In this document: positions 1 through 10,331 of the stretch, in pieces | How the letters are laid out: the number at the start of each line of letters is the position of its first letter | Position numbering within the stretch: position 1 is the stretch's first letter | From: Punctularia strigosozonata HHB-11173 SS5 | Lineage: Eukaryota; Basidiomycota; Agaricomycetes; Corticiales; Punctulariaceae | Assembly: GCF_000264995.1 (NCBI RefSeq) | Contig: NW_006767434.1 | Span: forward strand, 2,072,004-2,136,003 | Direction of reading: 5' to 3' | Length of the DNA: 64,000 nucleotides | Translations under genes and position numbers: made by a program | The notes under the pieces: generated by a model | What the model was told of the DNA's origin: nothing | The model's database searches: none | Seen by the model: the letters and a program-made list of their open reading frames with translations, nothing else

Positions 1-1897
1 CAACAATACAACGGACGTAGTGTAGCAGAGCAACAGAGTCCCTATGAGAACCATATTTCCTCTGATCTGATTGGCAGAATTAGTAGCTTGCGTGAAAGAG
101 ATTGGAGATGAAGCCCCAGGGGTGAAGTTGCTGATGAGTCCGGCTTGATACAACTTGAAGTTGACGACATCGGCCACCGTATTGTAACGTGGAGGGGGCG
201 AAGCAGGGGCAAGTCCCACCCGCAGATTCCCGATATCATACACAGACGTCCATGACTTGAGAAACGTATCTCCGAACTGGGCATGATGATGGTTGAACAA
301 GGTCAGCTATTACCTTTTCAATGAGCGAAGCGAACGACTGACTATAGCCGTCAGTGGCGGGCCGTCAAGTGCAGGGCCTTCCACGGTCATGAAAGGTAGC
401 AAGCACGCGAGACGTCCTTTCTCGACGCCTGTGTGTTTTGCTAGACCAGTGGTGTTTACAGGGAAGACATCCCAAACAAGGTCCTCCATGGAGAAATCGA
501 AATCACTGCCGTTGATGCGGAGCGCGATCCCGGGGAGAGTCGAGGAACAGTCAACGTAGAGATTGTAGCCAATGCCGTCTTCCTTGACTGCCTTGCCTCC
601 CACCGCTTTGGCGAGCGCTTTGATCATCGCGTTGGGCAAAGTCACGAATTCCGTACCCGTGTCCATCTATGCATCGCTCTACGTGAGCATTAATGATGCA
701 AAGTAATATGACTTGTGTACGCACCATGGCCTGCAAACCTGCGGTCCCATGTACTAGGTGGGAATTCACATATAGACCATCGGCGGCTACCTGCCACCAT
801 GTTTGTGAAATGATAGGGAAATAGGAAATGTTACCGGTGAACTGGTCAATGCAACGATTAGCATACGGGGGATTGAATTTTTTGGCCATCGCATACAGTT
901 GTGTCATCCACGCCACCAACGGTGAAAGAACCAGAGGTCACAGTCCCATTGCTTTCGGTTGTCACTTGATCACCGAGACTATCGTAGCCCCGCCCAAGAT
1001 AGAAACTGAACAACGGCTCGGAAAGAATGCCGGAGTACGCTAGTTGTTCCATGAAAGTTGGGGTTTGAGAGAATGATATGGCGCTCCATGCAAGTCCTAT
1101 AATCCCCGATAGCGCTTCATATGCTAAGCCTGACGATGGAGTTATGGTGGCTGTTTCGACCGTTGTGTCGTCGACGGTAAAACCGGCCAGACTGACCCGG
1201 TCCGTACCAACTTCGGCAACAGTGTTGCTCCCGTCATCATAGCTGGTAGGAATCGACTGAGTACTACTGTGAAGATTGTTAACGAAACAAAAATCCTACG
1301 ATATGCCAACCGTTCGGTCCAAGTCCAAAAACGTGGACGATGAACTTTTGTTGAAGGTGTTCGGTACGCCAACGCTTCCGGTACTGGCTAGCCAAAGGTC
1401 GGAGCTGCCCGTGTCAGCCTGGACGATCATTGGTTGCGGAGGGCTCCCGACTTGGACCTATCGAGATAAGCGACAATTTAACCGGACACTATTTGAAAGA
1501 CATACTGTCAAATAATATCCAAAATCTGCTCCGATCAACTGCCAGCCCGACCAGACTATGGATCCTGTTAATGTCGATTACCAAGAGTTTCATGGGTCAT
1601 CCTACAGTCTGTCAAATTCACGGACGAGCGAGAGGTGCGCTGAATGGGTTTCGGCTCGGCATGGGAGGGGTACACGCCCTCTTCCTCACGACGCAAACCG
1701 CTTTTCAAGTCTTGGTGCCAATTTAACGCGCGTATTCTTTGCGTAGCACGAGCAGCTTGACGTTGCATCCACTGCGTCTTCAACCGTCCGATAGACAAGG
1801 CTCGGGTAGACAGCGGAAACGTCGTCGAAGACACAGCAATGGGGACTTGACTCATCACGAGAAGGAAAAGGCAGGAAATATGGAAAAGGGGGGCCAT
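1..1897 (-). CDS. Aspartic peptidase, family A1 (pepsin-like), 3' end at or beyond window edge
   Basis: Secreted or surface endopeptidase of the pepsin fold. The ATG at 1897 opens a hydrophobic signal peptide (LFHISCLFLLVMSQVPIAVS). Joining exons over short GT-AG introns gives YYLTVQVGSPPQPMIVQADT then GSSDLW, the first catalytic Asp motif. It continues with YDDGSNTVAEVGTDRVSLAG (flap region), the LSGIIGLAW block, and the second motif DTGTEFVTLP near 640-665. The C-terminal block FGDTFLKSWTSVYDIGNLRV lies near 190-260. After it comes a Ser/Thr-rich linker and a hydrophobic tail running to base 1, which suggests a GPI signal or membrane anchor. The stop codon is not inside the window. Introns seen include about 1,573-1,622, 1,445-1,492, 1,270-1,302 and one before FGDTF. 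Both catalytic Asp motifs are intact. Family assignment is secure; substrate is unknown. Confidence 0.9.
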
Positions 1898-1971
1898 CGG
1901 TAAGAATAGCGGAGCTATGGCAAAGATGTAGACTGGGAAGAGGATGCCATGGGTCTGACCGTATCGACCTA

Positions 1972-1980
1972 GTTATAAAG
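1972..1980 (-). promoter_or_regulatory. TATA-like box of the aspartic peptidase gene
   Basis: On the minus strand the sequence reads CTTTATAAC about 75 bases before the ATG at 1897. Position and composition fit a fungal TATA element. This is inference from sequence only. Confidence 0.45.
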
Positions 1981-2859
1981 GGCACACCGAGAAAGGGACG
2001 CCATCCTGTGCTATTAGGATGGTGAGTACCTGCAGTTGGCACATCACAGAAGTCCGGCTTCCAGACCTGTCAGAGGTGCAGTCCAGCATTGTCCTATAAC
2101 CAAGCACAGGCTGGGACCCACACGAACAACGTCACTTTCGATAATGCAAAGTTCCAAAACGCCCTCTGGTCCGGATCCATGTTCCCGATTTGACCTCAAG
2201 GTCGCCAAGCGTTTGACGGTGACCCGCTGGTCGTTGCAAGCAATCGATGATTTGAGGCTACAGCAGAAGCTTTGTTGCACATCGGAACAACGGCGATGTT
2301 GCGACCAGCGTGAGTTCAAATCTTCGGATTGGACATTGGACAGAGTCACACACAGCACGATGCAACGTTGCGGACGCGGGGACCCTCCATTCTAGGGGTC
2401 ACGGGATAATCATTTGACAGCCTTCAGATTGTCAATGTCCGAACAGCCTTCCCTCCGCGTATGCCAGTGTGATGTAGAGTACATACTCGGTAAAAGACTA
2501 GAGACCGTAGGTCACGAAGTATGCTGAGCTGAGTCAATATCGGTATGGGACCATGAGTGGATATTCCGACCCTTTGGATATTGGAAGGGAGGTTGTACTT
2601 ATTGCCAGTAAGCCGTCCGTGGTGAACGACCTGCCATACAAAGCCCTACGGTGTTAAATATCACACCATGCCATCCTTCGGGGCACCGCGTCATTATACC
2701 GCAGCCAGCGACGATTCAGTTCATTGCGAAGGCTAAAATGTCTAGGGTGCTGAAAACATTGTCATCTCAATATTTACTCCCTGCAAATCAGCTTTGATGC
2801 TCGACGACGTGAAGCCCGGGTTGCAGTCCACCAACCCGAAAACAATACAGTTAAGTAGC
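1981..2859. other. Intergenic, no gene seen
   Basis: Open frames here overlap each other on both strands, start or stop without splice support and show no family motif. The stretch holds the upstream region of the aspartic peptidase gene and the 3' flank of the carnitine acetyltransferase gene, both on the minus strand. Confidence 0.5.
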
Positions 2860-5297
2860 TTATAACTTGGCTTTCGAGTCCGCTGTGCTAACCCCGGCTG
2901 CTGTCGCTGCGCGCTCCATCATCTCTTTCGTTTCGGTTGCAGCCTCAGCCAGGTAATGCTGATAATAATGTGTGTATGAGTTGAAAGGCGCTATGACAGA
3001 AGAGGAAATCATTGACCTTCAGCTCCGCCGTTCTGCGCTTCAGACTCGTGATCGTCCATCGGATATAATTGTCGCCGATCGAGTATGAAAGACCATATCC
3101 ATCAGGTACAACTGGATGCATAGCTATGAGTGATCCGCCGTGAGCGAAAGACGCAGCTAACCTTCGCCGTATCCCCAGCCATCCACGAATTTGGAAGAGA
3201 GCTGGCTCGTAGACAGCTCCCAGTGATTCGTCTTGGAAAACGCAGGGTCAGTGTATATCTCTGGCACTGGTTCGCCTTCGCGCAGCATCTTCTTAAGACC
3301 GAAGAGATGCCGGTCAACACCTTGGCCGTCCGCAGCCCATGCAGCATACTGGAGGTGACGGGCAACAGCACGGCGGAAGAGTGTAGAGCGATGTTCATCC
3401 TGATAATATTCATTTATATAGTCTCCGCAGCCGAGGGTCAAGTTTGGGCTTACTGTCTCATCAGGGTTCAGCATTGCCTCCGCCCATGCCTTGCTTTCGT
3501 TGCTAGCGCTCCGGATAACCTCCGTACGGCCCAGCTGATACTTCCTTGTCTGCGCACTCTCGTAGCACACGCCCGGCCGCCCAAACATCTTGTGGAACGC
3601 GAGCTGTTTCACTAGTTGCGCCCACGCATCCGGGCTAGCTTTGAACTTCTTGATGTACTCCTTGCCATAACCCTCGTAATGCAGCACTTCCATGTCGTGC
3701 TGACCTGCAAGCTCATCAAACCTCGTCTCGGCTTCCTCAATGTGTTTCTTGGTCTTGGCGTCAAGTACGAAGGACAGTTCACGAGGTGGAGGGACGGAAG
3801 AGGCTGTGGATGAGGTACGCGGGGCACCAAGGTCGATTTTGTTGGCGGCGAGGGAGGCCAACATAAACTCGTTCATGCGGAGAGTAGGGGTGCCATCCAT
3901 GCAAGAGTGCTCGCCCAAGAAGCCTGATTTGCCGTTCTCAAAGACGATGACTGAGAGGGCGACAGTTAGCTTACACATTGAAGCGGGCCAGAGGATTGAT
4001 TACTCACGCTGGTGCTTGTCATAGAAGCGATTGCGACCATCTCCAACCCAGCACGCCCATGATGCATCTTCACGTGTGACAGGTGCCGTGTCGTCCAAGC
4101 ATACAATGACCATGGCAGATTCGACTCGCTCGAGCAGCTTCGCGTTGTCCCGGGACGCCTCTAGAAGAGCATTTCTGGCCTATGTTACATATCAGTACAA
4201 CGCGAGAAATAATAGCGATTGTACGAGACCCACATCGGCCCAGAGATCACGATTGTCGCTAGTAAGTGCGCCAACGGGCGTCGCCTTTTCGGATCCAGCG
4301 AGCTGTATAATGCGCTCAAATTGGCTTTATATCCGTCTTAGCTCCCGTACTGCTCGAGGCTAGGGGAAATAACTCACACTTCTAGTTCAGCTGCGCTGAG
4401 TTCCTTTCCATCATGCGTCAAAGGAACTTCGAAAAACTTGTTCTTCCTGATCACAACTATGTGGTTGTGGGTGAGAGGATCGAATTTGTGAGCGGTATCA
4501 GAAGGCTTTGTAGGGTATCTGCAAGCGTGGAACCTGGGAAAGTAGGCTTTCAGCTCAGACCCTTCACGAGTGGGGCGCCATCCGCGACGTACAGCCACTG
4601 ATATGAAGCCATGGACAGTGGTGCGTTCTTAACCTTTTCCGGCTCTAGCCTCTGACTAGCATAGAGTGAGCTATGGACGAGCGTTGCGTGAAACCGCGGG
4701 TTACCTTTCCGTCATCTCCCTGAAGGGCAACATAGCCTTTACCAACTGAGCGGCCCTCTTCGCTGGATCGCGGACGCGCTTATCATCCAGGTGCAGGTAG
4801 TAGTAGCTGACGTATACGACCACGGGGTCCCTGTATGCCATGTACGCAGCGTCGTTCCACCAGTCCGCGAGCCAGTTCTTCACGTTCGGATCAGCCGCTC
4901 GCGACTCTAACCTCTTTTGCAGCTCATGCGCGAGGGGAGAGTCCAAGAAGGCTTTAACAGCACTCTGAGTTTTCGAGTACTCGCCATCCGAGAGGTGAGG
5001 CCGGACTGTCTCCAGGTATTTCGCCGTGGTAGAAGAAAGCGGTGGTACGGGAAGTCGCGGCAATGACGCTTCAAATCGAAGCATAGGTCCGGCGTTGGGA
5101 TCAATGGAGTAGCCCGGAGGCACAATTTCGGAGGACTTTGAAGGGGCAGAAGAGCTCAGATTGCGTGGTGGCATGGCGTATGAAGGCAGACGATTCTGCA
5201 GTGGGACAGTCAGTTTCAATTCGTTACTGTAACGTAGGGCGCTACGCACTAATGGAACACGAGCCTGTCGAGTCGCTTTAGAGGCCAGTCTAAGCAT
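2860..5297 (-). CDS. CAT2: Carnitine O-acetyltransferase, predicted dual mitochondrial and peroxisomal
   Basis: Transfers acetyl groups between CoA and carnitine, allowing acetyl units to leave peroxisomes and enter mitochondria. The N-terminus (MLRLASKATRQARVPL) is basic and lacks acids, as in a mitochondrial presequence. Exons then give the choline/carnitine acyltransferase fold: a Trp-rich N-terminal block (NWLADWWNDAAYMAYRDPVV), FENGKSGFLGEHSCMDGTPT, RHLFGLKKML, NHWELSTSQL, and the last block VPDGYGLSYSIGDNYIRWTI. The protein ends in ...DSKAKL; the final AKL fits a type 1 peroxisomal targeting signal. Introns are short and numerous. Dual localisation of Cat2 is established in yeast and other fungi; here it is inferred from the two signals. 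The catalytic His was not pinned to one residue in this reading. The gene is otherwise full length. Confidence 0.93.
5196..5249 (-). other. 54-nt stop-free intron in the CAT2 presequence
   Basis: On the minus strand this segment starts GTGCGT, contains CTGAC about 15 bases before its end and ends CTGCAG. It looks like a normal fungal intron. Its length is 54, it sits between codons, and it contains no stop, so both spliced and unspliced messages stay in frame. Retention adds 18 residues (VRSALRYSNELKLTVPLQ) to the presequence, including two acidic residues (the Arg count rises too). Confidence 0.6.
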
Positions 5298-5353
5298 TAC
5301 CAGGACGCCCTAGGGAACATGTATTGAGGTTGGCTACGGGGGTCGCAGGGCCG

Positions 5354-5716
5354 CTATAAGGTCATCCAGCACCGGTCCCCGGCTTGATGTGCGTTCAAGC
5401 TCGTGATTTCCCCGCAAAGATCACACGTGGCATTACGCATCTTGCAACCCCTGCGTATCGGCTCGCGGCGACGGGGGCGACGGTGGCAAAACTCCAGGTC
5501 GATCGGCGCGCGCAGACGCAAGCAGGTCCTGGCAGGAGCAGAGCTGCGAGGAGTGGGTTGCGGGAACCCGTAGACGGGATGTTGCGGTTCGCCGTCGACC
5601 ATCTTTGGCTCTCGGAACCCCTTCGACTCCCACTGGATCTTCTTACACGGGCGCCAAGACTCCGCGTCACATGTGCATTGAATATAATGCGATGGCCGAG
5701 TTGTAGTACGTAGCAA
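5354..5716 (-). CDS. Uncertain Cys-containing short open frame
   Basis: An open frame of about 120 codons with CTCDAESWRPCKK near the start and CDLCGEI near the end. No ATG opens it upstream (the first in-frame ATG gives about 80 residues) and a stop lies just before. It could be an exon, a decayed transposon-derived fragment or chance. I do not recognise the protein. Coding is weakly suggested by the paired cysteines and its composition. Confidence 0.2.
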   Translation of the reverse strand: MLRTTTRPSHYIQCTCDAESWRPCKKIQWESKGFREPKMVDGEPQHPVYGFPQPTPRSSAPARTCLRLRAPIDLEFCHRRPRRREPIRRGCKMRNATCDLCGEITSLNAHQAGDRCWMTL

Positions 5717-5882
5717 TGGCGAACTTCAAGTTGCTCCATGTCGAGTTTGTATACTATATAGTCGACCTCCACTACATACGTAAGTTATGACCCACTGATC
5801 ATCACATCATTGATCTGACCAGCGAGGCGCATGTCCTGCTGCCATCTTGTCCCGTGCATGTAAACGTGCGCCTTGTTATTAC

Positions 5883-6075
5883 ACGTCCAGACAAGATGAC
5901 GGCGGAAATCGCGTGGATTGTACGTCAAGTGGTTACCATGCGCCAAATCCGCGTGGAATCCACATCGCGTCCAGTGTCAATTGACGAGATTGGCGCGCAG
6001 TGGAATGCCACTCACCCTGGATTGTAGAATACACCTGTATCGCAGTCCCCGTGGAATCACATTGTGTAGCCAGTG
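5883..6075 (+). repeat. Dispersed repeat copy A, inverted relative to copy B at 7,505-7,680
   Basis: Holds the palindrome-like GTGGAATCCAC at about 5,953, and ACGAGATTGGCGCGCAGTGG at about 5,983-6,002. The same 20 bases occur on the opposite strand at about 7,584-7,603. The outer part (ACGTCCAGACAAGATGACGG) also matches the far end of copy B with a few changes. Roughly 150-190 bp are shared, strongly diverged in places. It looks like a MITE-like element or a terminal inverted repeat. Confidence 0.6.
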
Positions 6076-6259
6076 TTAATCCATCGTTTGGCTTTGTGTT
6101 ATCTACCCCAGGTTACTGAAGCCGACACATGCACAAGGACTCAGGCAAAGTACTTGAGCCCAATGCACTAGCGCCAAGTTGGAGCTTCAAGTTGCTTTGG
6201 AACACTGTCATATCTCTACATCCAACGGTGTATCAAAGGCTCGGACCCTCTGAGCCAAC

Positions 6260-7339
6260 TCAGACATCTGAGATCATCGTCACAGGTTCTTCCAGCTTGT
6301 CCATCTTGTCCCGCAATGTCAACACCTCATCCCACAAGCGGCGGTGACTTCTTGCGAGTAACTTTCCCTTTAACCTCAAAGTGGTACTGTGGAGCCTCTT
6401 GAACCATCTCGAACCCTTTGAATTTCGGACCGTTACCGTGTACTCTGCCCTTTCGACACGCCGTCCTTTGCCCGCAACAGACGTGTAAGTCACGTGACTT
6501 TGTTGAACGATTGAGTAAGCGCAAATCGAACTTGCTCTCTCTCTCGTCTCCATCTTCAAGCACAAGCATGCACTGACAAATTGTCCTGACCACCGCCTCC
6601 GCTGCGAGCACCCAGACCGACCCGGATGCGGCGCCGACCACGTCCTTTGTATTGCCGTCCATGCCCGCCAATGCCACGATCTCGTCCGTTCCGAGGGGTC
6701 TCCCCGCGCGGATAGTCGCGGGCAATATCAACTTCACAAAGGTGCAGCGCAAGGGCAAGACATTATTCTGATATGAGGCTGATGTGAGCCTCGTTCTTCA
6801 GCCGACTGGATTCTCAAGAACGCACTGCAGGTCTACGTCCCTACCCATACCAGTTCATGGCAGCCGTTGATGAGCTGTTGACCACATTCCTCGCGTATAT
6901 CCCGAGTGACTCACGTTCTTCCCTAGCTTCATTGGCGTCGCGCGGCAGGTCGCCACCCGGGTCGACAGCAGGTCCCGCGTCATGTCCCTCAGACCCGAAT
7001 GCGGGCTAGGATGGGAGTTCATCTGGCTCCGGAATGTCAAGTTCCTCCGCCAATGACAATGCAGGTGCACGCAGCAGCAGCAATAACCACCAGCACGCGA
7101 CCATCGGCATCGTGTCGTCCCTCGGTGGTGCCACACTCATTGTGTTCGCCCTGCTTGTCTTTCGCTCGCTTAAGCGCTGTCGTGAGTTCGTGCACCAGCG
7201 CCTCGGCGAGGAGCCGGATACATATGTCGGCGCCCACCTGGAGGTGGGCAGCGCAAGACCGGCACCGAGCAGGATGTACCAGCATTGGGTAAGACAGACC
7301 AGGCTTCAGATGGCATCGAATTCGACACCAACAGCGTGA
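6260..7339 (+). CDS. Putative single-pass membrane protein (exon structure incomplete)
   Basis: The last exon, starting after an AG near 6,992-7,010, is convincing. It encodes a Ser/Gly/Asn-rich stretch (DGSSSGSGMSSSSANDN), a transmembrane helix (ATIGIVSSLGGATLIVFALL) and a basic cytoplasmic tail (FRSLKRCREFVHQRLGEEP), stopping at 7339. Upstream frames encode a Ser/Thr-rich piece with TTSFVLPSMPANATISSVPR near 6,620-6,690 and TVTVYSALS near 6,437. These resemble the extracellular beta-sandwich plus Thr-rich stalk of single-pass proteins common in Agaricomycetes. I could not find the start or a signal peptide, nor join all exons. The gene may be partly eroded; it lies between two inverted repeat copies. 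Function unknown. Confidence 0.4.
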
Positions 7340-7504
7340 ATGACGAGGCATTTTGACTTCGTATAATTGACAATCAAAGCTATGTACTATACCTATGCAA
7401 CGTCCTATGTACAATTCGATACGGCGCGTGAAGCATAAATTCTGTCTGCTGACCATTCAACCTCGTCCGCAGCAGGGAGAATGTGGGAACGACCTACCAA
7501 ATAT

Positions 7505-7680
7505 GTCTGTTGATGCTCGATAGCCGAGTTGTGGATTCCACAGAGCAGCCAGGATGATTTCGTGTGCTCCAGTGATGGATTACCACTGCGCGCCAATCTC
7601 GTGAATGCCGCTGGATCAGGCGTGTGGAATTGAGGCTGCGCTGATAAACGTGGATTCCACCGTCATTCTGTCTGGCCGTG
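7505..7680 (-). repeat. Dispersed repeat copy B, inverted relative to copy A
   Basis: Read on the minus strand it begins CACGGCCAGACAGAATGACG, close to the start of copy A. It then has GTGGAATCCACG, the shared core ACGAGATTGGCGCGCAGTGG, and a final GTGGAATCCACA. Thus GTGGAATCCAC occurs near both of its ends, as expected of short terminal inverted repeats of a MITE. Copies A and B flank the membrane protein gene. Confidence 0.6.
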
Positions 7681-7941
7681 TAGTGAGTGCCGAGAGAGGT
7701 AGGTACGTAGGTACATAGGTGGATTGCCGTCGTGGTCCCGATAGCGGAACAGGGAAATGCTACCCAACTCAGGCCGCTCAACGAGACGCGGCACAGGGGC
7801 TGCGAAACAGGTGGCTGTGCTGCTTCGATCTGTTGCCAAGTTGACTTGCGCGGTCGAGAGCATCATGACCTGCTGTGGTAGTAAACCTCGTCCACCATAC
7901 AGCCTTTGCTCAGCGGCCCAACATCCAGGAAATTCGAGAAA

Positions 7942-10199
7942 ATGAAGGTTGCTGTAGTGGGTTCAGGCGTATCAGGTACGCTGACCTCCATTTCTCCGGT
8001 GTTGGCTCACAAACGCCTCTGGTGTTAGGCTTGGCTGCAACTTGGGCACGTACGCCTTCAGTCATGTTGGGTCGCGAATAGCGGAAATTTGACGAAACCT
8101 GGTGCGCTAGCTACTCAACGAGCATAGCAAGCATGAAGTACACCTCTACGAAGCCGACTCGCGCCCGGGTGGCCATGCCAATACCGTGCGCTTTGTTCCT
8201 CCGGAAGGGTCCGGACATGAATCGGTAGATGTCGATACGTGAGTCTAAACCAGCGCACTCCCTATAGTCGCTGACTAGCATATGTACAGGGGATTCGTAG
8301 GTGATGCGCCCATCGATTAAGGATTCAGCTCTTAAGCAACGTCCAGATTGTGTGTAACCCAAGCACATACCCCAACTTTCTGGGCTTCCTGAGAAGCAAT
8401 GGGGACATCAAAATCAATGCTACCGAGATGACCTTCGCTGTATCCCGGGACAGAGGTCTCTTCGAATGGGCAGGAGACAACCTTTTCACCATATTCTGTC
8501 AGCCGTGGCGCGTTCTAGACCCGCGGATGTGGGAGCTCATATACGATGTCCTGCGTTTCAATGCATGCAGTCGCGAGCTCATTACTGGAACCAACAAAAG
8601 GGATACCGCCGAGAATGAGCAGCTCAGTATCGGAGAATATCTTGAACGCGAGCATTACTCGGACTCTTTCCGTGACAATTATCTCATCGTGCGTTAAGTC
8701 TCACCGTGATGCGCTTGTATATGCAGTCTGATTGTGAAAAAGCCCATGACAGCAGCCGTATGGAGTACACCTCCAGGTAACACTCATGCTGACGTTTCAG
8801 GTGATAATAAACCTGACTTCTGGCAGACAAATGTTCGTTGGGGTTCCCCGCCCGTACACTGGTGAGGTTATCGGTCGTTGTGTTCGCGCCATCTGACTTA
8901 CGCGGAGCGCTAGATCAAGTTCATGCATAACCATCACCTCTTACAAATCACTGGAAAGCCTAAATGGCTCACGATCCAGGGCGGCAGGTGTGCTAGTTTG
9001 CACTTCTCTGCAGAATGTGCCTAATTGTGTTCGTTTTGCTCCGATTGGTAGCCGTTCATACGTCCGAAAGATCATTTCGGCGCTCCCTGATGGACATTTA
9101 CACCTCTCCGCGCCCGTTCTTGGCATTTCTTCCCGCGCCAATCCGGACGCCGTCAGTGGACATACGGTATCAGTCAAATACAAAACTCAAGACGGGCACG
9201 AGGAAATCGAAGAGTACGACCACGTCATTCTTGCGTGTCACTCCGATACGGCACTGTCGATGCTTGCAGCAGGCGACGGCGGAGCAAGTCCTGACGAGAA
9301 ACGGATCTTAGGCCGTGTTCGCTGGAATCGGAATGTCGTCGTTCTTCACTCCGACATTTCGGTAGGTCCTGGCGTCGGAGGCTGCTTCGACGTTCTTGCA
9401 CTGATTTGGTAACGACATACTTCCAGTTGATGCCACGCAGGCGGCTGGCGTGGTCCTGCTGGAACTACCTCACTGAAAGCGCGACTGACGAAAATGGCAC
9501 ATCTAAGGCCAACAATGACCAAGTCGCCCTGTAAGATATTCGCCCTCACGTTATAGGGAACTTCAACTAATCCGCACGACGCAGCACATGTATGCCATCG
9601 ATCATAGTCCCTCGTGCGCGATGATCTCACATTGTGGACATTGTGTACAGATTGGATGAACGAGCTACAACACCTCCCTGAAGATAAACATGGGCCGGTA
9701 TTGGTTACATTGAACCCTCCATTCGAGCCCGCGCCGGATAGAACGTTCGGCCGCTACCAGTATGACCATCCCATTTTAGACGCAGAGGTGTGTTGTCACA
9801 GCGCGTCTGCTAGCTCGTACTCACGAAACGGGCTATGTGAACCAGGCGGTGCTGTCCCAGAACGAAATGACTACGATCCAAGGGAAGAGGGGTATATCGT
9901 ACGCGGGAGCCTGGCTCAAGTACGGGTTCCATGAAGATGGATTTACCTCAGGATTACGTGCGGCGGCGGACCACATACCCGCCGTACAGGCTCCGTTCGG
10001 TATAAAATCACCAGACCGTGATCCGGACATGCTTTGGTTACCAATCTTCTTCCACCTATTTGAACGATCCGGCGCCAAAACTGTCGTTGCTGTCGTTGCT
10101 GGCTTCTGGTTGCGACTCGTCCGCGTCGTCATCGGCCACGTCGTTGACCTGACGCAACTCGAAAGCGAGTTGCGGACTGCAGAGAAGCGTCGCAAATAG
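7942..10199 (+). CDS. FAD/NAD(P)-binding amine-oxidase-like protein
   Basis: Flavoprotein of the amine oxidase/phytoene desaturase-like superfamily. Its usual relatives are one-ORF bacterial and fungal proteins found beside fatty-acid or cyclopropane synthase genes. The start MKVAVVGSGVSG followed by LAATW is the dinucleotide-binding GxGxxG turn, joined over an intron. LYEADSRPGGHANTVRF follows, the second FAD-contact block. Further exons give PNFLGFLRSNGDIKI, GSRSYVRKIISALPDG, YDHVILACHSDTAL and, near the end, ISYAGAWLKYGFHEDGFTSG. This last is the C-terminal FAD block (GxxxxxGxHEDxxxSG). The C-terminus is hydrophobic then basic (TAEKRRK), suggesting membrane association. The second intron (8,046-8,110) appears to use a GC donor. 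Exact substrate is unknown; an oxidoreductase role is inferred. Confidence 0.85.
8046..8110 (+). other. Probable GC-AG intron
   Basis: The family sequence LAATW then LLNEHS is restored only if the intron begins GCACGT directly after the Trp codon and ends GCGCTAG. The nearby GT (at about 8,050) gives a stop within a few codons. GC-AG introns are a known minority class. Confidence 0.5.
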
Positions 10200-10331
10200 G
10201 TGTTCTAAACTCGTCAATATCATTAATGCGTTGTCTCTACAGTGCATATATACTACAATGCCATCATGCGATATAAAATAAACGAATTGACAACATGCAA
10301 GACACGACGTTGGTAAGGTCCATGGAACAGA

